Below, one piece after another: positions 42,035 to 51,329 of a DNA stretch of 64,000 nucleotides. Location of the stretch: NCBI RefSeq assembly GCF_005144585.1, contig NZ_SSMQ01000058.1, positions 1 to 64,000 on the forward strand. The letters run 5' to 3'. A model generated the notes under the pieces. That model searched no databases, was not told the DNA's origin, and was given only the letters and a program-made list of their open reading frames with translations. Position 1 is the first letter of the stretch. Every line of letters starts with the position of its first letter. A program made the translations under genes and the position numbers. The stretch comes from Polyangium fumosum. GTDB lineage: Bacteria > Myxococcota_A > Polyangia > Polyangiales > Polyangiaceae.

Positions 42035-42228
42035 GGCCACTCCTTGAAAAGCTGATCCGCGTCGAGACCCCGGGCCCCGAGGAACAAGGGGGCCGCGCGG
42101 CCGCGAGCAGTCTACAGGCAAGGTGCGTCCGTCGTGCAGCAAGAAATCCGCGAAGAGACGCAAAGAACGAGGCCCGTCGTCCGGACGATCGCTGGACCTC
42201 CAACGGTCGTCTGCCTGCCCTCCCGCGG

Positions 42229-44562
42229 CTAACGTGTCCGCGCGGTCTCCATCATCGCACGCCAAAAGCGCTCGAGCCGGTGTTCGATCGCGCCGAACAC
42301 CGTGCCCGCAGGGTAATGGCCGGTGTCGTCCGCGATACCTGCGGGCGAGCCTGTGAGCAGCTCGATACCTTCTTCCACCGCAGAAACCACGTGAACGTGG
42401 AATTGTTTACGCTCGATAGCTTCGACCACATCGCTGCGCAACATCAGCGCATGCTGATTCGTGGCCGGGATCAGGACGCCCTGGTTGCCCGTGAGGCCTT
42501 TGGCCGCACAAAGATCGTAAAATGCCTCGATTTTTTCATTGAGGCCGCCCACGGGCAAGACGCCGCCTTGTTGATCGACGCTGCCCGTCACGGCGAGGTC
42601 CTGCCGGAGCGCATACCCGGAGAGCGCCGAGAGCAGCGCGTAAAGCTCGCTCGACGAGGCGCTGTCGCCGTCGATTGCCTCGTACGTCTGCTCGAAGACG
42701 AGCGAGGCGCCGAACGAGAGGGGGCGGAGCTGCGCGAACCGGAGCGACAAGAAGCCCGACAAGACGAGCACGCCCTTCGCGTGGATGGGGCCGCTCATTT
42801 CGACCTCGCGCGCGATGTTCACGGGCCCCTCGGTGCCCGGATACACGACGGCCGTGACGCGGCACGGCCGGCCAAATGTGACCGGTCCGTCGCTCAAGAC
42901 CGAGATCGCGTTGACCTGGCCGACGCGCCGGCCCGTCACCTCGATGCGGATCGTGCCGTCGGCGAGCAGTTCGTGGACCTGGTCGCGGAAATGATCGCTG
43001 CGCCTGCGCGCCGCCGCGAGCGCGCCGACGATCTCGGCGCCGTCGATGACGCGTTTGTCCTTTCGCGCCGCGCGGTAGCTCGCCTCCGTCGCGACCTCCG
43101 CGAGCAGGCCGAGCTGCGCCGTGACCTTGCGCTGGCTTTCGGCGAAGCGGCCGCCGTAGAAGAAGAGCTCGGCGACGGCGTCGGCCGTGAGCGGCAAGAG
43201 GCGCCGCTCGCGCACGATGTCCGCGAGGAACGAGGGGTACGTCGCGAGCGCCGCCCCGAGCGGCATCGTGCCCTCGAAGCGCGCCTGCACCTTGAAGAGC
43301 TGGGAAAACTCGGGGTCGGCCTCGTGCAGGTCCTGGTAGAGGTCGGGGCTCGCGATGAGCACGACCTTCAGGTCGAGGTGCATCGGCGGGAACATGAGCT
43401 CCTCGCTCGTGCCGCGGTAATACGTGGGGTTGTGCTCGGGGACGATGAACTTGCTCGCGAGCAAGCACGCCTTGAGCTGCTCGTAGAGCGCCTCGTTCTT
43501 GAGCAGCGCGTTCGCCGGCAGGATCAAAAATCCCCCGTTCGCCAGGTGCAGCGCGCCCGCCACGGCGAACCCCGGCTCCGGCGGCGTGCCCGTGTCGGGC
43601 GGGGCGTAGCTCCGGCCGAAGAGCGCAGACAAGGTCGGGTAGGGGACCTCCACGACCGGCGCGCCCGACCCAGGCTTGTGCTCGGTGAGCAACGTCGGCA
43701 CCACGATGCCCCGCACGAGCACCGGCTGTTCGTCGTTGCCGGGTTCGTCCACGAGCAGGCGCGTCTCGCGCGTGACGAGCGTCTCCACCTCGCCGAGGAA
43801 CGCGAGCAGCTCCTCCCGGCCCTCGAAGCGGGCGCGCACCGGCGAGAAGCACGCCTTCACCGCGTCGCCGAGGAGCTGCTTCGTCGTCGCGCGGAGCTCC
43901 GAATCGGCCTCGTCCTGCACCTCGGCGAGCCGCTCCTCGAAGGCCTCGATCGCCGTCGTGATCAGCCGGATCGACTCGCTCGGCGGGTTCTCGTCGACGA
44001 GCGGTGTCACCTGGAACTCGCGCCCCGCGCGCACCACATCGAGCCCGAGCCCCTTCGCCTGCGTGCGGAGCTCCTCTTCGAGCCGCGACTCCTCCGCCTC
44101 CACGCGCCGCTGTCCCCGCGCCCGCGCTTGTTTCCACCGCTCGCCTTCCGTCGCGCCGTGGATCGACTCCAGGAGCTTTGCGTAAAGCTCCTCCATCGCC
44201 TCCGTGAACGGCCGACCCTCGCCCGCGGGGAGCGTCAGCACGGTCGGCTCGCTCGGGCGCCGCGGGTTCGGCAGGAGCAACATGTCGTCCGGGGTGGACA
44301 GCGTCGCCGCGAGTCGCCGCGCCACCTGACGCGCGCAGAAGGTCCGTCCGCAGCCGGGCGGACCCACGACGACCACGTGAAACCGGGACTGTCGGATATC
44401 CAGCCCAAACGAAAGCGCTGCGAGCGCGCGCTCCTGCGCCGCGATGCCCGAGACGGGCTCCACCTCATCGGTCGTCTGGAAAGACAACTCCGCGGGATCA
44501 ATACGTTTCAGGCACTCCGCTGCGGTCAGCTCACGTGCGGGCATATCTCCGGAAGATACCAC
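42229..44562 (-). CDS. Lon-like ATP-dependent protease (LonH/YcbZ type)
   Basis: The product is up to 777 residues from GTG 44562; an ATG at 44544 is an alternative with GGAG only 2 bp ahead. It resembles Lon-related proteases lacking the N-terminal Lon domain: Walker A 'VVGPPGCGRTFCARQ' (the usual Lys is Arg), then a helical segment and a sensor/AAA part ('ILPANALLKNEALYEQLKA', 'LIASPDLYQDLHEADPEF'). The C-terminal peptidase has the nucleophile Ser in 'AIDGDSASSSELYA' (about residue 633) and the general-base Lys in 'VGGLNEKIEAFYDLC' (about residue 676). It would degrade or process cytoplasmic proteins; targets are unknown. It probably stands as a single transcript. Confidence 0.85.
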   Translation of the reverse strand: MVSSGDMPARELTAAECLKRIDPAELSFQTTDEVEPVSGIAAQERALAALSFGLDIRQSRFHVVVVGPPGCGRTFCARQVARRLAATLSTPDDMLLLPNPRRPSEPTVLTLPAGEGRPFTEAMEELYAKLLESIHGATEGERWKQARARGQRRVEAEESRLEEELRTQAKGLGLDVVRAGREFQVTPLVDENPPSESIRLITTAIEAFEERLAEVQDEADSELRATTKQLLGDAVKACFSPVRARFEGREELLAFLGEVETLVTRETRLLVDEPGNDEQPVLVRGIVVPTLLTEHKPGSGAPVVEVPYPTLSALFGRSYAPPDTGTPPEPGFAVAGALHLANGGFLILPANALLKNEALYEQLKACLLASKFIVPEHNPTYYRGTSEELMFPPMHLDLKVVLIASPDLYQDLHEADPEFSQLFKVQARFEGTMPLGAALATYPSFLADIVRERRLLPLTADAVAELFFYGGRFAESQRKVTAQLGLLAEVATEASYRAARKDKRVIDGAEIVGALAAARRRSDHFRDQVHELLADGTIRIEVTGRRVGQVNAISVLSDGPVTFGRPCRVTAVVYPGTEGPVNIAREVEMSGPIHAKGVLVLSGFLSLRFAQLRPLSFGASLVFEQTYEAIDGDSASSSELYALLSALSGYALRQDLAVTGSVDQQGGVLPVGGLNEKIEAFYDLCAAKGLTGNQGVLIPATNQHALMLRSDVVEAIERKQFHVHVVSAVEEGIELLTGSPAGIADDTGHYPAGTVFGAIEHRLERFWRAMMETARTR

Positions 44563-44637
44563 CCGACCCCGCCCCCCGCCCGGCCCTCCTCGCGATGAGG
44601 CGCCGACGTCCTCGGCGGCGGGACGCTCGACATCCCG

Positions 44638-45546
44638 TCAGCCGCAACGCAGCACGAGCACGGGGCACGTCGCCTTACGCAGGACACGCTCGAAGACCGC
44701 CCCGTGCTCCTCGCTGCGGAGCCCATGCCACACGAGCACGGTGAGATCCGCGGCGAGGACGTCGGCGAAGCGGAGGATCTCGTCCGCGGGGTCGCCGGCG
44801 CCGAGGAAAAAGCGCGTCGGCACGTCCTCGGGGCAGTGGCCGATGGTCTTCGCGAAGCGGTGCACGAACTCGGCCGAGAACGCGGGCCACTCGTGATGCG
44901 GCTGGTCCACGTACTGCGGCGCGCCCATCGCGCCCGGCTCCAGGTGGGGGCCGTGTTGCGCCTCGCCCACGAGCACGAGGTCGAGCGACGCGCCCGCCCG
45001 CCGCGCGAGGGCTCCCGCCGGCTCGAGCGCGCTCGCCGTGCTCGGCGTCCCGTCGAGGGGCACGAGGATCCGCGCGAGCGAGAGCCTCTCCTCCGGCCTC
45101 ACCACGATCACCGGCGCGTGCGACCGCTCGAGCGTGTGCGCCGCGAGGTCGCCGATCCCGAGCCCACCCTGCCGGCCGCGCTCGGCCCCCACGATCACGA
45201 ACGCCGTCGGGTGGGCCTCCGTGAAGGCCACGATCCGCTCCACGGGCTCGCCCACCTCCACGTCGAGCACCACGCCGTCGAGCGCGTGCGTGGGCAGCCC
45301 GAGGAGCCTCGACAGATCGCCCGGCGCGACCTTCGTGTCCGCCACGAAGATCCCGTGCAGCGGCTCGTGCAGCGTCCTCGCCACGAGCTGGCCCATCGCG
45401 ATCGCCGCCGCAGCCGCGGCCGTGTCCGCGCCGTTCAGGGCCACGAGCACCCGTTGCCTCTTCGGCCGCGCCTCGCTGCGCGGTCCTTCCTCGGCGCCTC
45501 GATCGACGCCGTGGGACGTCCTCTCCGCGACATCCGCCGGCTTCAT
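44638..45546 (-). CDS. Tandem universal stress protein
   Basis: The product has 302 residues, two UspA-like domains. The ATG at 45546 overlaps the stop of the GH65 gene (ATGA), so they are translationally coupled. Domain 1 (residues 30-155) has 'VLVALNGADTAAAAAAIAMG', 'VIVGAERGRQGGLGIGDLA' and 'APVIVVRP'. Domain 2 (155-300) has 'ILVPLDGTPSTASALEPAGA' and ends 'KATCPVLVLRC'. Domain 1 keeps a phosphate-loop-like stretch ('GAERGRQGG') for nucleotide binding; domain 2 lacks a clear G-x2-G-x9-G(S/T). Usp proteins accumulate in stress or stationary phase. Pairing with a sugar phosphorylase suggests stress-linked glycan metabolism. Confidence 0.8.
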   Translation of the reverse strand: MKPADVAERTSHGVDRGAEEGPRSEARPKRQRVLVALNGADTAAAAAAIAMGQLVARTLHEPLHGIFVADTKVAPGDLSRLLGLPTHALDGVVLDVEVGEPVERIVAFTEAHPTAFVIVGAERGRQGGLGIGDLAAHTLERSHAPVIVVRPEERLSLARILVPLDGTPSTASALEPAGALARRAGASLDLVLVGEAQHGPHLEPGAMGAPQYVDQPHHEWPAFSAEFVHRFAKTIGHCPEDVPTRFFLGAGDPADEILRFADVLAADLTVLVWHGLRSEEHGAVFERVLRKATCPVLVLRCG

Positions 45547-48386
45547 GGCTCGATCTCCTCCCACGCCAAATACCTATCGTCCTTGCGCCGCGCCACGTAG
45601 GCCCGTCCCGGGTCGGCGCGCGTCGTGTGCCTCGCGCCCGCCTCGCCGCAGACGACGAGCCCGATCGGCGCAGCGCCCTCGACCACGTGCACCTCGACTG
45701 CGCCCGGCAGCGCGTGCACCCGCAGCGAGCGGCCGCGGAGCTGCATCGGCAAGGACACGCGCCGCATGCCCGGCAGGAGCGTCGGCTCGACGATCAGCGT
45801 CTCCGGGTCCTCGGGCGTGGTCCGCAGGCCCGCCACGCCGAAGGCGACGGCTTGCCACAGGCTCCCGAGCCCCGCTGCGTGCACGCCGCCCGCGGCGTTG
45901 CCCATGTTGTTGCCGAGATCGATCGACGCCGTCTGCTCGAGGTACCGCGTGGCCGTCGCGAGCAGCCCGAGCCGCGCCGCCACGAGCGCGTGGATCCCCG
46001 GCGAGAGCGAGCTGCCGTGCGCGGTGCGGGGCTCGTAATAGAGAAAGTTCTTCCGCCGCGCATCGGGCGAGAACTCGTCCCACAAGAGCGCGAGGAGCTG
46101 CACGACGTCCGCTTGCTTCACGACCTGCGAGCTCCGCGTCCGCTCCCGTCCGAGCAGCACGTCGATCGGCACCGTGCGCGGCGAGTACGCGGCCACGTCC
46201 ACGTACGCGAGATCAAAAAATCCCTTGTGCTGTTCGAGCAGCCCGGTGCGTGGATCCTCGCCCAGGTACATCCGCGCGGCGATCTCCTCCCAGCGCGAGA
46301 TCTCCTCCGGCGTGACCCCGAGCGCCGCTGCCTTCGCGCGCCCCACGCCCCGCGCGATCGCCACGGCGTACCGCAGGTTCTGCCGCGCCATCCAGTTCGT
46401 GAAGGCGTTGTCGTCCACGCTCTCGTGGTACTCGTCGGGCCCGATCACCCGGTCGATGTGGAACTTGCCGTCGGCTTTGACGGCGCCGCGGCTCACCCAG
46501 AAGCGCGCCGTCTCCACGAGGATCTCCGCGCCCTCCTCGCGCAGGATCCGCTCGTCGCCCGTGCTCTGCGCGTAGGCCCAGATCGCGTAGGCCACGTCGG
46601 CGCTGATGTGGTGCTCCTCCAGCCCCGACAGGATCGGCACGATCTCGCCGATCGGGCTCCGCACGAACTCCGGCGTCGTCTCGTCCCCCGTGTCCGCCGA
46701 CTCCCACGCGTACAGCGCGCCCTCGTAGCCGAGCTTCTTCGCCTTGCGCCGTGCTCCATCGAGCGTGAGGTGCCGGTAGAGCAGGAGCGTCCGCGCCGCC
46801 TCGGGCCACGTGTGCACGTAAAACGGCACCATGAAGATCTCCGTGTCCCAGAAGACGTGACCGCGGTACGCCTCGCCCGAGAGCGCGCGCGCGCCGATCG
46901 AGCAGCGCGGATCGTGCGGCTGCACCGTCGCGATCAGGTGGTAGAGCGCGAACCGGAGCGCCCGCTCGATCCACGGCATGCCGTCGATCTCCACGTCCGA
47001 CTGCCTCCACCGCGTCTGCCACGCCGCCACGTGCTCCCCGAGCAGCGCGCCGAACGACGTCGCCGCCGCTTCCCGTTCGAGCAACTCGACCCGCTGCACC
47101 GGCACCGTTCCGTCACGGGACGTGAACAGACCGACGACACGATGGAGCACGCTCGGCTCGCCGAGCCGGACGTGCAGCGTGCACCGCTCCATCGCCGACA
47201 CGGGCCCGATCTCCCGCTCGCAGCGCATCTCCAGCGATCCCGGATCGGCCGCCGTCGTGTGCGACGCGAGCGCGAGCTCGAGCCCCCCGTGGGTCTCGCC
47301 CACGAGGATCGGCCCCACGAGCCCCTGGCGCGGCGCGAACCCGGCCCAGTGCGACGAGCCGCTCCCGCTCTTCACGTCGCCCGACAGCACCGCGTCGACG
47401 ACCACCATGCCCGAGAAATTCTGCGGCGTGATCTCCACCGCCTCCAGCAGCAGGTGCCGGTTCGCGAGCGACGCGAGGTGCGCCGTCCGGATCCGCGTCG
47501 CGTGCCCGCCCGGCCCCGTCCCGAGCCCTTCGCGCAGCAGGAGCCCGCGCCGCAGGTCGAGCGTCCGGTGGTGCCGCTCCATCGCTGTCGTCTCCACCGC
47601 GAAGGGCTCGCCCTCCACCGTGAACCTGAGCCGCCCCCAGTCCGGCGCGATCACGAGCTCCGGCACCGGCGACACGTCCGACGATGGCTCGAACGCGCCC
47701 GCGAGGAACGTCGCCGGCCGCGACACGCTGCTGCCCTCCGCGAGCGACCCGCGCATCCCGAGGTAGCCGTTCGCGATCGTCAGCAGCGACTCGATCTCGT
47801 GCTCGCGCGCCACGTCGAAGCCGCTCTCCACCACGCCCCACGTGGGGTCTCGTGACGGCGCGAACGGCCCCATCTGCGCTTCCAGCGCGAGCTGCTGCTC
47901 CAGGATGTCCGCGAGCCCTGCGGGCCCGAACGCCTCGCCCACGACGAGCACGTCCTCGGGCTCGATCCCGAACGGCCGCGCGAGCTCGCCCATCATGAAC
48001 GAAAGCACGTCCTCGTGGTCTGCCGTGGGGGCGATCTCGACGGGCCTGCCGCGGTGGTCGAACCCGAACATGTGCGCGCCGCCGTCCGCCGCGACGTACA
48101 GCCGTTTCCTTGGCTCTTCCGCGATCGACGCCTCGACCGCTGGCAAGAGCGCGCCGAGGCTCGCCTCCGTCACGATCGCCACCCGCGCGCCTCGTTCGAG
48201 CAGCGCTTCTACGAGGCCGATTGCCCGCGTCGACTCGGGCGCTTGTGCCGACGCGCCTCGCGGGTCCCAGGTTAGCACGAACAGCCGAAAGAGGTGATCG
48301 AGCTCGGGCAGGGCGGACGTCGTGACGAACCCGGACGAGCGACCGGGCGTAGGCTCTCGGATCTCGGCGGCAGCGGTGGACGTCAT
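45543..48386 (-). CDS. GH65 disaccharide phosphorylase with N-terminal degenerate HAD-like domain
   Basis: Translation from the ATG at 48386 gives 947 residues. Residues about 30-170 resemble a haloacid-dehalogenase fold ('VLTWDPRGASAQ', 'RVAIVTEASLGALL', 'VLVVGEAFGP'), but the nucleophilic DxD motif is lost, so it is probably non-catalytic. From about residue 180 it is a GH65 enzyme: 'ESLLTIANGYLGMRGSLAEG', 'GHVFWDTEIFMVP' and the catalytic acid Glu in 'VIGPDEYHESV' (about residue 645). GH65 members phosphorolyse maltose, trehalose, kojibiose or nigerose. The substrate cannot be told. The next gene overlaps its stop codon and encodes a stress protein. Confidence 0.85.
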   Translation of the reverse strand: MTSTAAAEIREPTPGRSSGFVTTSALPELDHLFRLFVLTWDPRGASAQAPESTRAIGLVEALLERGARVAIVTEASLGALLPAVEASIAEEPRKRLYVAADGGAHMFGFDHRGRPVEIAPTADHEDVLSFMMGELARPFGIEPEDVLVVGEAFGPAGLADILEQQLALEAQMGPFAPSRDPTWGVVESGFDVAREHEIESLLTIANGYLGMRGSLAEGSSVSRPATFLAGAFEPSSDVSPVPELVIAPDWGRLRFTVEGEPFAVETTAMERHHRTLDLRRGLLLREGLGTGPGGHATRIRTAHLASLANRHLLLEAVEITPQNFSGMVVVDAVLSGDVKSGSGSSHWAGFAPRQGLVGPILVGETHGGLELALASHTTAADPGSLEMRCEREIGPVSAMERCTLHVRLGEPSVLHRVVGLFTSRDGTVPVQRVELLEREAAATSFGALLGEHVAAWQTRWRQSDVEIDGMPWIERALRFALYHLIATVQPHDPRCSIGARALSGEAYRGHVFWDTEIFMVPFYVHTWPEAARTLLLYRHLTLDGARRKAKKLGYEGALYAWESADTGDETTPEFVRSPIGEIVPILSGLEEHHISADVAYAIWAYAQSTGDERILREEGAEILVETARFWVSRGAVKADGKFHIDRVIGPDEYHESVDDNAFTNWMARQNLRYAVAIARGVGRAKAAALGVTPEEISRWEEIAARMYLGEDPRTGLLEQHKGFFDLAYVDVAAYSPRTVPIDVLLGRERTRSSQVVKQADVVQLLALLWDEFSPDARRKNFLYYEPRTAHGSSLSPGIHALVAARLGLLATATRYLEQTASIDLGNNMGNAAGGVHAAGLGSLWQAVAFGVAGLRTTPEDPETLIVEPTLLPGMRRVSLPMQLRGRSLRVHALPGAVEVHVVEGAAPIGLVVCGEAGARHTTRADPGRAYVARRKDDRYLAWEEIEP

Positions 48387-48516
48387 GGGCCTCGTCCATC
48401 GAGCGAGGACCGTGCCGTCTCCGCGCCCCCGGGCGTATCCCCGAATCCGTGCAGCTCCGTGGCATTTGCATCCCTTGCGCACGGAGCACGAAACGGGCGG
48501 GCGTGCGGGACGCCGT

Positions 48517-48930
48517 TCAGGCGGCCAGCCGCGAAAGCTCGTCGAGCAGTTTTTCAAGATCGAACGGCTTTCGGATCATCGCGCGCACCCGGCGAACGGG
48601 CACATCGAGCCGTGACTCGTTCATCGCGGAGAGCACCATCACGGGGACGTCGATTCCTGCGCGATCGAGCGCGGCGAGGAACGCGTCGCCTTTCATCTCG
48701 GGCATCAAGTAATCGAGGAGAATCACATCGGGCCGGGCGCCTGCTTCCAACCGCGCGAGCGCTGCGCTCGCCACGGTGTGGGCTTCTACGTCGTAGCCTT
48801 CTTCCCGCAGCAGATCGGAAAGCGCTTCGACCAGGGCATCATCGTCATCCACGATGAAAACCGAGGGCCCGGATTTTTTGTCGCAGGGGCTACCGGGCGG
48901 CGCGGCCGGCACGTTCGGGCTCGGGCTCAT
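48517..48930 (-). CDS. Single-domain response regulator
   Basis: The product has 137 residues. After a 20-residue Pro/Ser-rich extension the receiver domain is complete: acidic pocket 'VFIVDDDDALVEAL', the phosphoryl Asp in 'DVILLDYLMPEMKG', the Thr/Ser position 'VMVLSAMN' and the Lys in 'AMIRKPFDL'. There is no output domain, as in CheY-like or DivK-like proteins. It is about 130 bp upstream of the GH65 gene on the same strand and divergent from the NarL-type regulator. No histidine kinase is adjacent, so its partner lies elsewhere. Confidence 0.85.
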   Translation of the reverse strand: MSPSPNVPAAPPGSPCDKKSGPSVFIVDDDDALVEALSDLLREEGYDVEAHTVASAALARLEAGARPDVILLDYLMPEMKGDAFLAALDRAGIDVPVMVLSAMNESRLDVPVRRVRAMIRKPFDLEKLLDELSRLAA

Positions 48931-49169
48931 GGGCCCCTTCCATCGAGCAGGTTCCCCGCGTCGTCGAGCCTCCGGACCCCTTGCCGCCGCTGGCCGATCG
49001 ATTCATACGTTGTGAACGGCTGGCTCGACTTTGTGGGCCCGTTTGTCCAGGTAGAAATCGAGTTGGGGTAGGGACTTTCCGTAGGGCGTGTTCCGCGTGC
49101 GCCCGACCACAGCCGCACTTGACGCGCGAGTCAGGCTGAGGCCCAATTCGATGAAGGGCGGTCCTTGTC

Positions 49170-49829
49170 ATGTCGGACACGAATAACAGCATCCGCGTTT
49201 ACCTCATCGATGATCATCCCGTGTTGCGGGAGGGTTTTGCCAAAGCGTTGGAGGCAGAGCCGGGGATGACCGTCGTCGGGCAAGCGGGCACGGCGGCCGA
49301 TGCGCTTCGGGAAGTGCAGTCGATCAAGCCCGAGGTCGTGCTGGTCGACTTGAACATTCCCGATCGCGACGGCATCGAGCTCCTCGCGGCCCTTCGCGTC
49401 CAGGTGCCTTCTGCGAAGCTGCTCGTGCTGAGCTGCTACGACGACGAATTCCGCGTCGCCGAGGCGCTGCGCGCCGGGGCGCAGGGCTACCTCGTCAAGA
49501 CCAGCGAGCTCGCTGAAGTCATCGACGGCATTCGGCGCATCGCGAGCGGCGGCGCGCCGCTGAGCCAGCGCATCGCGGGCGCTGTCGTCCGCGCGATGCG
49601 CAAACCTGCGCCCGAGGGCACGGGCGGCCTCGACGCGCTCACGCCGCGCGAGCGCCAGGTCTTGCGCCTCCTCGCGGCGGGCATCTCCACCCGCGAGACG
49701 GCTGCGCGGCTCACGATCAGCCCGAAGACCGTCGAGACCCACCGCGTGCGGATCTACGCGAAGCTCGGCTGCAAGAGCGCCGTCGAGCTCACGCGCATCG
49801 CGGTCCGCACCGGCCTCATCGAGGCCTGA
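49170..49829 (+). CDS. NarL/FixJ-family response regulator (LuxR-type HTH)
   Basis: The product has 219 residues. The receiver (1-125) has 'RVYLIDDHPVLREGF', the phosphoryl Asp in 'EVVLVDLNIPDRDG' and Lys in 'GAQGYLVKTSE'. The C-terminal HTH has 'LTPRERQVLRLLAAGISTRETAARL' and 'ISPKTVETH', the LuxR recognition pattern. Phosphorylation by an unlinked histidine kinase should allow DNA binding. It is divergent from the single-domain regulator with about 240 bp between the starts. No strong Shine-Dalgarno precedes the ATG at 49170. Confidence 0.9.
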   Translation: MSDTNNSIRVYLIDDHPVLREGFAKALEAEPGMTVVGQAGTAADALREVQSIKPEVVLVDLNIPDRDGIELLAALRVQVPSAKLLVLSCYDDEFRVAEALRAGAQGYLVKTSELAEVIDGIRRIASGGAPLSQRIAGAVVRAMRKPAPEGTGGLDALTPRERQVLRLLAAGISTRETAARLTISPKTVETHRVRIYAKLGCKSAVELTRIAVRTGLIEA

Positions 49830-49899
49830 CGCCTCGCTCCGCGGGCCCGATCCCCGGGTCGATCCATCGGAAAAACCGAAGATCCTTTCGACGCTCCGA

Positions 49900-50388
49900 T
49901 CAGGTGTCGCCGTCGCGCGGCGCACCAGATCGTTTGTGCTGCAACAACAAATCGATTCGAACTCCATCGATCGTGAGGCCCTCGATCGCGCAGTTCGTGA
50001 TCGTCACGCCCGCGAGGTTCACGTCGTCGAGCGATGACCCCTCTAACGAAGCGTTGTGAATCTTCGCCTGCGCGAACGTCACGTCGTCGAACGTCGCGGA
50101 CTCGAACGACACGTTCTTCATGCTCGCCCGCGCAAAGCTCGCGTCGTCGAGCCTCGTGTCCTCGAACGACGCGTTGTGGATCGTCGCCTTGGAAAAACTC
50201 ACGTCGTCGAACGACGCGCCTTCGAACGTCGTGTCGTGCACCTTCGCGTCGGCCATCGTGACGTCGTCGAGTTCGATTTTTTCGAACGACGCGTGCGAAA
50301 CCTTCGTCGGCAACGTCGGTGTGTTTCCGGACTTGGCTCCGGTCGTCCTCGCAGGGCCGGTGGGCTTCGATCGCGCCTTCTTCTTCAT
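49900..50388 (-). CDS. Pentapeptide-repeat protein
   Basis: The product has 162 residues. After a Lys/Thr-rich N-terminal 30 residues, about 110 residues follow the A(D/N)xxF-like cycle: 'ASFEKIELDDVTMADAKVHD', 'TTFEGASFDDVSFSKATIHN', 'ASFEDTRLDDASFARASMKN'. Every fifth residue is F, L, V or I, giving a right-handed quadrilateral beta-helix, and longer units repeat every 20 residues. Members include gyrase-protecting Qnr/MfpA proteins and many of unknown role; nothing shows a gyrase link here. Its start is about 60 bp from the divergent hydrolase gene. Confidence 0.8.
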   Translation of the reverse strand: MKKKARSKPTGPARTTGAKSGNTPTLPTKVSHASFEKIELDDVTMADAKVHDTTFEGASFDDVSFSKATIHNASFEDTRLDDASFARASMKNVSFESATFDDVTFAQAKIHNASLEGSSLDDVNLAGVTITNCAIEGLTIDGVRIDLLLQHKRSGAPRDGDT

Positions 50389-50450
50389 GCGTACATGCTA
50401 CCCCTCTTCGCCGACTCGGGCTTCCCCCGTGCGGTCACATCCAGGACGCC

Positions 50451-51287
50451 ATGCACGAGCCTGCCACGCTTCCCCATCACGCCATCGTCACCGCGCCCGG
50501 AGCTTCGCCTTCGCGCTGCATGCTCGTGCTGCACGGTATCTTTGGCTCCGGCGGCAACTTCCGGACGTTCACGCGCGCGCTTGCGACGGCCTGCCCCGAT
50601 TGGACCTTCGTGCTCGTCGACCTTCGCGCGCACGGCCTCTCCACCTCGCTCCCACCTCCCCACACGCTCGCGGCCGCGGCGGACGATCTCGTTCGGCTCG
50701 GCGCTGCGCTCCCGCTCGACGTGCGCGGCGTGATGGGCCACTCCTTCGGCGGAAAGGTCGCGCTCGCGTACGCCGATCGCAGGCGCGGCGAGCTCGATCA
50801 GCTCTGGGTCCTCGACTCGACGCCGAGCGCGCGTCCTTCGGGCATGGACCGTGTCGGCGCGGCGAAGATCCTCGCCATGCTCGAATCCTTCCCCGCCGAG
50901 CTTCCGTCCCGCGAGCGATTCCTCGAGCTCGTCACCTCGCACGGCGTCTCGCGCGCCGAGGCCGACTGGCTCGCGATGAACGTCCGCCGCGAGGGCGACG
51001 CCTTCCGCTTCCGCCTCGACCTCGCCGCGATCCGCGACCTGCTCGCCGACTACTTCGCCCAGGACCTCTGGCCGGTCCTCGAGCGGCCCGACGGCCGTCG
51101 GCGCACCGGGTTCGTCATCGGCGGCCGTTCCGACACGGTCAGCGCCGACGATCGGACGCGCCTCGCCTCGCTCGCTGCCAAGGATCCGACGCTCAGCGTT
51201 CACATCCTCCCGGACGCCGCTCACTGGGTGCACGTCGACGACCCCGAGGGCCTCCTTCGCATCCTTGGCGCGGCCCTCGGCGGCTGA
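50451..51287 (+). CDS. Alpha/beta hydrolase (YbfF-like)
   Basis: Translation from the ATG at 50451 gives 278 residues. The oxyanion region 'LVLHGIFGSGGNFRTF' and the nucleophile elbow 'VMGHSFGGKVALAYA' (Ser) are typical of the YbfF/PNPase-type esterases; the acid is in 'LWVLDSTP' or later and the His in 'HILPDAAHWVHVDDP'. It lacks a signal peptide and should be a cytoplasmic esterase or thioesterase of unknown substrate. It precedes the exonuclease III gene by 42 bp. An upstream in-frame start at 50319 overlaps the divergent pentapeptide gene and is rejected. Confidence 0.8.
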   Translation: MHEPATLPHHAIVTAPGASPSRCMLVLHGIFGSGGNFRTFTRALATACPDWTFVLVDLRAHGLSTSLPPPHTLAAAADDLVRLGAALPLDVRGVMGHSFGGKVALAYADRRRGELDQLWVLDSTPSARPSGMDRVGAAKILAMLESFPAELPSRERFLELVTSHGVSRAEADWLAMNVRREGDAFRFRLDLAAIRDLLADYFAQDLWPVLERPDGRRRTGFVIGGRSDTVSADDRTRLASLAAKDPTLSVHILPDAAHWVHVDDPEGLLRILGAALGG

Positions 51288-51329
51288 GGACTTTGCGCGA
51301 GGGTTTTTCCGGGCTACGGAGGGGAGGCC

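Noticed and set aside
42280-44598. 772-residue open frame on the plus strand, antisense to the Lon-like gene; similar long frames at 45627-47855, 17994-19469, 6393-7865
   Set aside because: These are antisense or offset shadows of strong real genes in GC-rich DNA. They have Arg/Ala/His-rich composition, no domains and no ribosome sites.
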